Below, piece by piece: positions 1 to 5,888 of a DNA stretch of 19,812 nt; within the stretch, counting starts at the first letter, position 1, and every line of letters starts with the position of its first letter. The stretch is from an uncultured Collinsella sp. Its GTDB lineage: Bacteria > Actinomycetota > Coriobacteriia > Coriobacteriales > Coriobacteriaceae. Both the position numbers and the translations under genes were made by a program. The notes beneath the pieces were generated by a model, which made no database searches, was not told the origin of the DNA, and worked only from the letters and a program-made list of their open reading frames with translations. The stretch lies in NCBI GenBank assembly GCA_905198825.1, contig CAJKEF010000006.1:1-19812 (forward strand), read 5' to 3'.

Positions 1-1434
1 GTCGGTCTCGTCCTGCCGAATGGGTGCCGCGACCGCCTCGACAATCGCGTCGGCTACGGGCTCGGCTTCCGGTTGCCATGAATCCGCCGTATCGACCTCT
101 GCGAGCACATCGTCCTCGCGCTCTTCATCAATCAAAAGCGCTTCACGCGTTTGCGCGGCGGCGCTCCGAATGTGCCCCAGCTGACTCAAATCGATATCGA
201 TCTTGACAGGCTGGTGCGCGGCGTCCCACGAAAGCCATGCCACGATCTCGTCGTCGATGATCTTGGCCAGATATTTGGGGACCTTCTCCTCCTTCAGGGG
301 ATGGGTGGGGTCTAGGGCCAGGCGCAGGCGTTGGTCGCAGGCGCGCATCATCTCGCCAAGCTTGCTGCTCTTTTGCCTGCTGCCGTGAATCCGCATGCAT
401 TCCCAAAAACCGTTTTGGCAACGGTAGATATGGATGGGATCCAAGCGGTATTCGCAGTCTTCGTGGCGATTGGGCGCAAAGAACACGGCCGAGGCAAACA
501 TGGTATAGGGCATGGCCGTCTCCTCCCCAAACAAGCTCGCCACGATACCGGTCTTTCGGTGCGTGTCATAGTAGCGCGCCATACGGACATACACGGCGCA
601 TGCCACGTGGCGCAGGTCGCGATGGTGGGAACGGTCGAGCCGTGAGTTATTCAGGTTGTACGTGGAGAGGGCGTTTATAGCGGTCATGAGTCGCTCCTCG
701 CCTGCCTCGTCGGGCGGAAGGGGAAGCGTGGGCTCGGAGGTCTTGCGACGCGCAGGCGCCAGGTCTGACGGCGTTGGCGCGGGCGCAAGGTCTCGCGCCG
801 CACGCCGCAGCTCGATAAGGGCGTTATCGAACATGACGGTTTTAGAGTCGCGAAGCAGCTTGGGGTCGAGTCCGTGGAACACGGCGTAGTCCTGCAGCCA
901 CACGCGTGCGAACCGGTCGATGCCGGGTTCAAAGGCGCGATAGGCATCCCAAAAGGCCTTGATTTTGTTAAAACCATCGAGTGGGTCATCTACGCCAATG
1001 CCGCAGATCAGCTCATAGAGATACAGAAAGGCAAAGGACGTAGACGTTTCCTCGACGGTTCCGCGGCGCACTTGGGTGCGCCAGGTAAAATAGCCGCGCA
1101 GCTGCCGATCGCTCATGGCGTTATAGGTGGGAAAGTACGACTTGAATGTGCCGTTGTAGGGACAGTCGTCCTCAAAGTCGGCCATCAGCAGGCCTTGGCG
1201 GTAGAAAAGCTCGGCTTCCGAAAGCCAACGTCCCGCGCCACCCTTGGGGTCTTCTTGCCAACGCGATATCTCACGCATTTTGCGGTACTGGTCGGGAAGG
1301 AAGTTCTGCATCTGACGACCGGTTTTGAGAATCGGCTCGTCAGCATAGACTTCGTTTGAGAAGCGAGCAGACTGATGGGTCCGGGCCTCGGCCATAATGC
1401 GCTCGATGAGCATCTTGATGTCCTGGTCGGCCAC
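1..1434 (-). CDS. TerB_N / TerB_C domain protein, C-terminus outside window
   Basis: The frame is open on the minus strand from position 1434 to the window edge (478 codons seen), with an in-frame stop upstream at 1468-1470. It starts with GTG at 1434, behind a strong AGGAGAGGAG ribosome site. Residues 76-125 read like the TerB N-terminal domain: ELFYRQGLLMADFEDDCPYN, then SYFPTYNAMSDRQLRGYFTW and R..VRRG, followed by FLYLYELICGIG at 136-147. Residues from about 340 to the edge (KYLAKIIDDEIVAWLSWD, then IDIDLSQLGHIRSAAAQTRE) resemble TerB_C. The central TerB helical domain is not obvious. There is no signal peptide, so it is probably cytosolic. Ter-family proteins are linked to stress, tellurite and phage resistance. 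Proteins with flanking TerB_N and TerB_C are, from memory, often encoded beside ATPases or helicases. The next gene lies outside this window, so the role is inference. The acidic, Pro/Ala-rich end suggests the C-terminus is close. Confidence 0.85.
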   Translation of the reverse strand, partial: MADQDIKMLIERIMAEARTHQSARFSNEVYADEPILKTGRQMQNFLPDQYRKMREISRWQEDPKGGAGRWLSEAELFYRQGLLMADFEDDCPYNGTFKSYFPTYNAMSDRQLRGYFTWRTQVRRGTVEETSTSFAFLYLYELICGIGVDDPLDGFNKIKAFWDAYRAFEPGIDRFARVWLQDYAVFHGLDPKLLRDSKTVMFDNALIELRRAARDLAPAPTPSDLAPARRKTSEPTLPLPPDEAGEERLMTAINALSTYNLNNSRLDRSHHRDLRHVACAVYVRMARYYDTHRKTGIVASLFGEETAMPYTMFASAVFFAPNRHEDCEYRLDPIHIYRCQNGFWECMRIHGSRQKSSKLGEMMRACDQRLRLALDPTHPLKEEKVPKYLAKIIDDEIVAWLSWDAAHQPVKIDIDLSQLGHIRSAAAQTREALLIDEEREDDVLAEVDTADSWQPEAEPVADAIVEAVAAPIRQDETD

Positions 1435-1471
1435 CGTTTCTCCTCTCCTAACGCAGCTTCGGTGACCTCAT

Positions 1472-1480
1472 ATCATAGCA
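1472..1480 (-). promoter_or_regulatory. Extended -10 element for the TerB gene
   Basis: The minus strand reads TGCTATGAT, an extended -10 (TGN plus TATGAT). It would start transcription near 1465, about 31 nt before the GTG at 1434. No convincing -35 is seen. The same nine bases occur before the GGDEF gene at 12721. Confidence 0.5.
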
Positions 1481-1522
1481 CAGCATCAAACAGGTGTTCG
1501 AGATACCGCTACGTAGATAGAT

Positions 1523-2239
1523 TTAGAACAGGAGGACGTAGATGACGGCTATGACAACGGAGGGGAGCATATTGGCCGTGCGGAAGGTCTGAGGACGGAT
1601 GAGGTTGACGCCGACGCAGAAGATGAGCATAGAGCCCACGAGCGATAGACTGTCGAGGGCGGCGGCGGTCATGATGGGGGAGAGCGCGCCGGCAAACAGC
1701 GTAATCGTTCCCTGGAATACGGCAACGGGCAGGGCGGAGAAGATGCAGCCGCGGCCGAGCGAAGCCGTCATGGTGCAGACGATGATGCAGTCCAACGCGC
1801 CCTTGAGGGCAAGCGTGGACCAGTCGCCGAGCAAGCCGTCTTGGATTGATCCCACGATAGCCATGGCACCGATGCAGACGGTCAACGATGTCGAGACAAA
1901 GGCATTGGTGAACTCGTTGTCTCCCTCGCTGCCGGTTTTGCGCTTGAGCCATTCGCCCAGGTTTTCGATGCCGGCTTCCAGGTTAACGGCCTCGCCGATG
2001 AGCGAGCCGAGGGCAAACGAGACGATGAGCATGGTGGTGCCGGTGGTCTCCAGCGCTTTCCCGTCAATGACGAGCATCTTTTGCATGGTGCCGCCCAGTC
2101 CGATAAACAAAACGCACAGCCCCGACGCCTTCATGAGCGTGTCTTGGATGCGGGGTGTGATAAAGCGTCCGCCTATAAGGCCCAGCAGTCCGCCCGCAAT
2201 CAAAAGTGCGACGTTGATGACCGTTCCCAAACCCGGCAT
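1523..2239 (-). CDS. DUF554 family membrane protein (YdfK/YqgA type)
   Basis: This is a 238-residue integral membrane protein with about six to seven hydrophobic segments. It begins MPGLGTVINVALLIAGGLLG, the usual opening of DUF554 proteins, and carries the family's conserved stretches GLCVLFIGLGGTMQ, GSLIGEAVNLE and the C-terminal GSMLIFCVGVNLI. Its length matches the family's usual 225-240 residues. The start at 2239 is chosen because GGGAGGG lies 4 nt upstream. Longer versions starting at 2251 or 2308 would run through that site. DUF554 proteins are predicted inner-membrane transporters or channels of unknown substrate, so no function is assigned. The gene stands between the surface operon and the TerB gene. 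No clear terminator follows it, so some read-through into the TerB gene is possible. Confidence 0.9.
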   Translation of the reverse strand: MPGLGTVINVALLIAGGLLGLIGGRFITPRIQDTLMKASGLCVLFIGLGGTMQKMLVIDGKALETTGTTMLIVSFALGSLIGEAVNLEAGIENLGEWLKRKTGSEGDNEFTNAFVSTSLTVCIGAMAIVGSIQDGLLGDWSTLALKGALDCIIVCTMTASLGRGCIFSALPVAVFQGTITLFAGALSPIMTAAALDSLSLVGSMLIFCVGVNLIRPQTFRTANMLPSVVIAVIYVLLF

Positions 2240-2269
2240 GAACCCTCCCATATTGATGCCAACCTGGCA

Positions 2270-2278
2270 ATCGTAGCA
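2270..2278 (-). promoter_or_regulatory. Extended -10 element for the DUF554 gene
   Basis: The minus strand reads TGCTACGAT. The predicted transcription start near 2263 gives a leader of about 24 nt to the ATG at 2239, which also supports that start. An A+T-rich stretch at about 2310-2335 could be an additional promoter. Confidence 0.45.
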
Positions 2279-2357
2279 GAACGGGCTGCAGGGTGCGTCA
2301 TGCCTCATCCTATACGTTATATAAGTGGTATTAATGACGGCATTTGGTGCCCAAGCC

Positions 2358-3770
2358 TCAGCCTCCCATCACGACATAGGGGCTGTAATCGAAGCACAGC
2401 GTCATGAGTCGCTGCGGGGACTCAATGGCCGCGGCGATGATATCGGCATCTCGAGCTCGGTCAAATCCCACGAGCTCAATTTGATACGAGACGTCTTCCA
2501 TTTTATGGAGTATCCGGTTATTCAGGAGGTTCTCACCGTCGAATTCCTCGGTTTTGCCTCCGTCCGAGGTTACGGCATACAGGTGCAGTTTTGCGGTGGT
2601 CGCAGGGTCGGCGACTGTGAGGTTGTCGATTTGGTTGGCCGTGCCCTTTGCCCCAAGCAAGGTGAGCAAGGTGGGGGCTACGACCTCGCCCGATGGCAGA
2701 AAAACAACTTCGACGGTTTTAGGGAATGCGATAATGGCTGCTTTGCGGACGGGCTTATCGGCAGCGGTGGCCTCAATGCTCGCGGCGTCGACGGTTTCCG
2801 TGCGGTCGAGCGCGACCATCATGCAACAATTGCCCTCGTCGATGTCTGCCGGCATGGGACACCCCAAGTTTTCGCCAGCTTGCGTGCCGCCCACTGCGGT
2901 GGCTGTTTCGCTTGGCTCGCTGAAAGTGGCTGAAGGACCGCTCGATGGCGGTGTTATGCCGCCTGGTGCGACATTGTCCCCAGGTGCTATTTCACCGCTG
3001 CTCTCGCTGGAGTCGCTTGCGATGTCACCTGTCGAGGGGGCGAGTCCGACCGCTCCTACTCCGCTCCATTCCATCTCGAGGAGTGCCGGATCGACAAGGA
3101 CGTGATGCACATCTTGCGTTTCGGCACTGATATCGACAGGACCGGGATCTGCCCCTCGCGTCAGGCTGAGCGATCCGGTCCGCTGTTTGCCCCGAATCTC
3201 CTGGCTTTCTGTGCCGCTCGCGTAGAACATCAGAGCGATCTCGCCATTTGCCGTGGCGTCGGTGCCCGCCTTGGTCATTTTCAGCGATGCGGTGAATGAG
3301 ATAGCGGGCTGCGTGCCATCGGCGCTCGAGGGGACGCAGCCCAGGCATACACCCCCTCCGTTTTCGAAAAACGTGCTGTCGAAGGCGACTGTTGCCCCGT
3401 CCGCCGAGTCATCGGACAGGGTGATGTCGAGGCGCAGCTCCACGTCGCAGGAATCGCCATCGGCATCAGTTGCAGCTGCGCGCCATGTGCAGATAATGCA
3501 TCCCGTTAGGGGGCCGTCCGCTGTGCTCGAGCGCTCGGTATCCACGACTATCGAGCTGTTCGTGCAGCGACGGAGGCACCCCGAGGCCGAAATGCTTGCC
3601 TGCGCAAGCGAGAAGCGTTGGCGCGCGATGGTGCTCATCTGGTTTGTGGCGAGACAGTTGACGGCAGGTAAGGGGACGTCCACGGCGGGTGTCGCTAGAG
3701 CGGCGACGGGCATGCCGGTGGCAAGCGCACTGCAGAGCGCGGCAACGGGCAAAAGGTTCTTTGATGCCAT
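2358..3770 (-). CDS. Secreted cysteine-rich protein, last gene of surface operon
   Basis: A 470-residue exported protein of no family I recognise. The ATG at 3770 follows AAGGAGA by 5 nt. Residues 1-26 form a Sec signal peptide that ends in a signal-peptidase-like ALA site. Residues 30-245 are a beta-rich, cysteine-rich part with CLRRC, CIIC and CLGC pairs. Residues about 250-300 are a Ser/Pro/Gly/Glu linker. A second cysteine-bearing beta-rich domain with a CC pair fills 300-470. There are twelve cysteines after the signal peptide, unusual for a Gram-positive surface protein, so disulfides or bound metal are possible. I see no LPXTG motif or C-terminal membrane segment. It may be released or held by a partner. 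It lies 41 bases behind the small sorting-signal gene, in one probable operon. The second domain has a PSGEVVAPT..IDNLT pattern loosely like that of the WxL-like protein two genes upstream. Confidence 0.8.
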   Translation of the reverse strand: MASKNLLPVAALCSALATGMPVAALATPAVDVPLPAVNCLATNQMSTIARQRFSLAQASISASGCLRRCTNSSIVVDTERSSTADGPLTGCIICTWRAAATDADGDSCDVELRLDITLSDDSADGATVAFDSTFFENGGGVCLGCVPSSADGTQPAISFTASLKMTKAGTDATANGEIALMFYASGTESQEIRGKQRTGSLSLTRGADPGPVDISAETQDVHHVLVDPALLEMEWSGVGAVGLAPSTGDIASDSSESSGEIAPGDNVAPGGITPPSSGPSATFSEPSETATAVGGTQAGENLGCPMPADIDEGNCCMMVALDRTETVDAASIEATAADKPVRKAAIIAFPKTVEVVFLPSGEVVAPTLLTLLGAKGTANQIDNLTVADPATTAKLHLYAVTSDGGKTEEFDGENLLNNRILHKMEDVSYQIELVGFDRARDADIIAAAIESPQRLMTLCFDYSPYVVMGG

Positions 3771-3811
3771 GGGTTCTCCTTACCTATGCTGGACGGTCTC
3801 GATTCGTGTGG

Positions 3812-4069
3812 CTACCGGCTGCGTTTGATGTGCAGGCCAAGGCCGATGGCGCTTGCGCCTGCCGCGGCGATTCCTGCTGCCAGGAGCTGTCGCGTGTCGC
3901 TCGTTTGCGCGAGGGGTTCATGCTGGCCACTGCGTTCGAGTTCCGATAGATCGACAGTTACCTGCGTGGCAGCCTGCGCCTGCTCTTGTTGGGCAAAGGC
4001 GGCGATCGGGGCAAACGTTGCAACGCCGATGATGACGGCAAGGACAATTGCCTTAGGCCGTGTGCGCAC
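3812..4069 (-). CDS. Small surface protein with signal peptide and LAQTS sorting-like signal
   Basis: An 85-residue protein that is almost entirely targeting signals. Residues 1-26 (MRTRPK, a hydrophobic core, then AFA) form a signal peptide. Residues 53-58 are LAQTSD, residues 62-81 a hydrophobic segment, and residues 82-85 the basic tail KRSR. That is the order of a sortase cell-wall sorting signal, with LAQTS in place of LPXTG. LAXTG-type motifs are known substrates of some actinobacterial sortases, but the final Ser instead of Gly is atypical. The mature anchored part would be only about 30 residues. The start is GTG, overlaps the end of the upstream gene by 17 bases in another frame, and has a poor ribosome site, which suggests translational coupling. 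A single-pass membrane peptide is the alternative. No sortase gene is in the window. Confidence 0.65.
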   Translation of the reverse strand: MRTRPKAIVLAVIIGVATFAPIAAFAQQEQAQAATQVTVDLSELERSGQHEPLAQTSDTRQLLAAGIAAAGASAIGLGLHIKRSR

Positions 4070-4652
4070 CGGGCTCGACCGTCCACGTAATGGTTGCGAC
4101 CTGGTCGCCCGTGCCGGTCACATGGAAGATGTCTCGCGTGACGCGGGCGACATTGCCGCTCGTCTTAAGCTTAATCTTGTCCGTACCATCGGCGATGCCC
4201 TGGTAGCCCATGTCGAAGGATGCATTTTTGGAAAGGTCGAGGCCCGCTTCCTGCGTCGCGGCGTGGGCGTCTTGGAGTGCCTTGTCTGGGCCGACCTTAA
4301 AATCGATGGAGTTCTGGGCGGTCCCCGTCTTGGCGTCGGCGACGATGCTCCAGGACTTCTGGGCGGCAATCTTCATGTTGGTAACGTGGATGCCATAGGC
4401 CGAAAGATTGTCGATGGTGGTTGTATTCTCGGAAGGGCCCTGGAGCGTGCCGTCTGCCTTAGCGACGAACGGAATGACGGTCGGGGCTTTGAACTTGATG
4501 TTGTCGATTTCGGTCCTGATGGTCACGTTGGTGGTTCCAGTGCGTCCCTCCGCCAGGGCGGTGGTCGGCGCGGCACCCATTGAGAGTGCAAGCATCAGCC
4601 CCGCGCCCACGACGAGCACCCTGGCCCCATTCAAGTTCCTGGTGATGTCCAT
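4053..4652 (-). CDS. Secreted WxL-like beta-sandwich protein
   Basis: A 199-residue exported protein. ATG 4652 follows AAGGAA. Residues 1-34 form a signal peptide (ending TTALA). The mature part looks like a WxL-type or similar surface domain: TNVTIRTEIDNIKFKAPTVI near the start, then an ADGTLQGPS turn and TTIDNLSAYGIHVTNMKI, where WxL proteins have the same order of conserved strands. A C-terminal ATITWTVEPG gives a single W-x-V motif rather than a clear WxL pair. No sorting signal or membrane anchor is seen. WxL proteins bind peptidoglycan non-covalently and act with partner proteins. The assignment rests on pattern, not on a search. The next gene, with the sorting-like signal, overlaps it by 17 bases. 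It is preceded by an 88-base gap holding a small hairpin at 4672-4690. Confidence 0.8.
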   Translation of the reverse strand: MDITRNLNGARVLVVGAGLMLALSMGAAPTTALAEGRTGTTNVTIRTEIDNIKFKAPTVIPFVAKADGTLQGPSENTTTIDNLSAYGIHVTNMKIAAQKSWSIVADAKTGTAQNSIDFKVGPDKALQDAHAATQEAGLDLSKNASFDMGYQGIADGTDKIKLKTSGNVARVTRDIFHVTGTGDQVATITWTVEPGAHTA

Positions 4653-4671
4653 AATCGTTCCTTTCTATTCG

Positions 4672-4690
4672 TCACGGACCGTTTCCGTGA
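4672..4690 (-). promoter_or_regulatory. Small hairpin in the leader of the WxL-like gene
   Basis: TCACGG (4672-4677) and CCGTGA (4685-4690) form a 6-bp stem with a 7-base loop, 20 nt upstream of the ATG at 4652. It has no T-tract. It could stabilise or trim the mRNA so that the secreted subunit is made in different amounts from the genes before it, or it could be an operator. Confidence 0.35.
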
Positions 4691-4740
4691 GGGTTAGACG
4701 AAAGCGGCACGGGTGCGCATTTTCATAACAGGTGGCAGGT

Positions 4741-5250
4741 CTAGTCTTCTGTCTGCGCAACCCGCACCTTGACGCGCGTGGGATTGCCATGGGCGTCGTA
4801 GGTCTTGGCGTCGAGCGCTTGAATCTCGATATACGCCTCACCTTCTTTGATGTCGCCTGCGGGGCAGGTCTCAACGGTCTTGCCGGTCTCGACCACGCCC
4901 GATTCATAGATGGTCTCGTCGTTTTGGATCACGCGGAAACGCTGGGGAAACTTGTTATCCTGGACGTTTTGCACGTTGACGCGCAGCTTGCCGCCTTTTT
5001 GTAGCTGGGCGACCGGTGCGACCGAGATCGTCATCATGTTGTCGCGGACGATGGCATCGAGCTCGTCCTGGATTTCCTGGCGCGACTTACCCTCCGCCGC
5101 TGTGACCGAGGCACCTGTCTCGGCGACAGGCTTTGACTGCCAGGCGTAAAGGCCGACGGCGATAAGGGCGCAGGCGATGGCCAGGCAGACAACGCCGAGC
5201 CTTTTTCGATGTTTTGACCCTAGGGGGCTCGACTGCTTCCTTACGCTCAT
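4741..5250 (-). CDS. Membrane-tethered extracellular beta-domain protein of surface operon
   Basis: A 169-residue protein with a basic N-terminus (KHRKR at 13-17), one membrane helix at about 18-37, and an outward-facing remainder. A short helical linker (SRQEIQDELDAIVRDNMM) leads to a beta-rich domain at about 75-169. From memory, its layout (MTISVAP, then LRVNVQNV, then ETIYESGVVETGKTVE, then GEAYIEIQALD) matches small Gram-positive extracellular proteins found beside surface-protein operons. It has no signal-peptidase site as clear as those of its neighbours, so it probably stays tethered. ATG 5250 overlaps the preceding stop as ATGA, and AAGGAT lies 6 nt upstream. It may help assemble or present the secreted proteins encoded next, which is inference. 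Confidence 0.8.
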   Translation of the reverse strand: MSVRKQSSPLGSKHRKRLGVVCLAIACALIAVGLYAWQSKPVAETGASVTAAEGKSRQEIQDELDAIVRDNMMTISVAPVAQLQKGGKLRVNVQNVQDNKFPQRFRVIQNDETIYESGVVETGKTVETCPAGDIKEGEAYIEIQALDAKTYDAHGNPTRVKVRVAQTED

Positions 5251-5543
5251 GCGGCATCCTTAGTGGTATAGACGCGCGCGAACGTGGACGGATCGGCGCC
5301 AAAGAGCATGTGGAGCATGAGGCGTCGCGAGTAGATGAGCTCGTCGAAGTTTGGGTCGAGTTTGATGTCGTGGATGTGGGCGATGTGGTGGGCGAGTGCC
5401 GAAAACGATTCGGGATCGCAAATCACGTCGGTGGTGACGTGATAGACAGCCGCATCAGGAAACGCTTCCTCGTCGAAGGGCAGAAGATATGGGTCATCGT
5501 CAACTTCGATGGCGATGCCGTACTGGGGCCAGTAATATGCCAT
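5247..5543 (-). CDS. Small cytoplasmic protein, first gene of surface operon, function unknown
   Basis: A 98-residue acidic protein without signal peptide or membrane segment. ATG 5543 follows GGGAGG at good distance. It opens MAYYWPQYGIAIEVDDDPYL and contains HVTTDVICDPESFSALAHHI. The strand IAIEVDDDPY faintly recalls the core strand of PD-(D/E)XK-like proteins of the DUF559/Vsr type, but no K motif follows and the chain is short, so I do not assign a nuclease. It overlaps the membrane-tethered protein gene by four bases (ATGA), so it belongs to the operon and may regulate it or accompany it. That a cytosolic, His/Asp-rich protein leads a run of exported proteins is unusual. Confidence 0.75.
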   Translation of the reverse strand: MAYYWPQYGIAIEVDDDPYLLPFDEEAFPDAAVYHVTTDVICDPESFSALAHHIAHIHDIKLDPNFDELIYSRRLMLHMLFGADPSTFARVYTTKDAA

Positions 5544-5616
5544 GGGAACCTCCCTGCTTTTGGGCCAAACCTTCTATTGGTTTTGGCTGTCGATGCCGAC
5601 CGTATCAGCCACAACT

Positions 5617-5643
5617 TGACCAATTTCTGACCAAATGCTTGAC
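5617..5643. promoter_or_regulatory. Three phased TGAC units, candidate operator
   Basis: TGACCAA at 5617 and again at 5628 is followed by TGACGGG at 5640, so TGAC recurs every 11-12 bases, about one DNA turn. It lies 74-100 bases upstream of the first surface-operon gene. Phased direct repeats are typical of response-regulator sites. The regulator is unknown. Confidence 0.35.
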
Positions 5644-5807
5644 GGGTTTACATCGCTGCAGGTGAGAGACGCTAAAAAATATCTCAAGTTTTTTCGAGCG
5701 CCAATTGTGCGCGTGGCTGCGATGGGAAGGAGCGCGTTAAATAGAGCGCCTGCCGAGAAAACGCCGCCGCTCACCGAATTGCGCAAACGTAAAATTCGCC
5801 AATTATG

Positions 5808-5818
5808 GAGACGGTCTC
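5808..5818. promoter_or_regulatory. Short inverted repeat upstream of lctD, candidate operator
   Basis: GAGAC, one base, then GTCTC form a perfect short inverted repeat about 70 bases before the lactate dehydrogenase start. A lactate-responsive GntR-type repressor would be expected here by analogy with other lactate operons, but none is encoded nearby. Confidence 0.25.
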
Positions 5819-5888
5819 AGTCACGTCGACGAAACGATGCGGTAACATCTCCCTGCAAACACTGTAGTTAACTAAAGGGGGAGTCCGC

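Larger units (their letters stand above)
5544..5888. other. Divergent intergenic region between surface operon and lct operon
   Basis: This 345-base region has no convincing gene. Short frames in it lack ribosome sites. It is A+T-richer than the genes around it and must hold both promoters. On the surface-operon side are three phased TGAC units (5617-5643). On the lct side are GAGAC-g-GTCTC at 5808-5818 and the palindrome CGTCGACG just after it. I find no clear -35/-10 pair for either direction. TAACAT near 5832-5837 is a weak -10 for lct. Confidence 0.6.

Noticed and set aside
3977..4652. Frameshift fusion of the WxL-like protein to the small anchor peptide
   Set aside because: The 17-base overlap invites it, but the small protein has its own complete signal peptide, which would become an internal membrane helix. 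No slippery run is seen in the overlap.
5635..5871. A 78-codon plus-strand frame in the intergenic region
   Set aside because: It has no ribosome site, an Arg/Lys-rich random composition, and spans the likely promoters.
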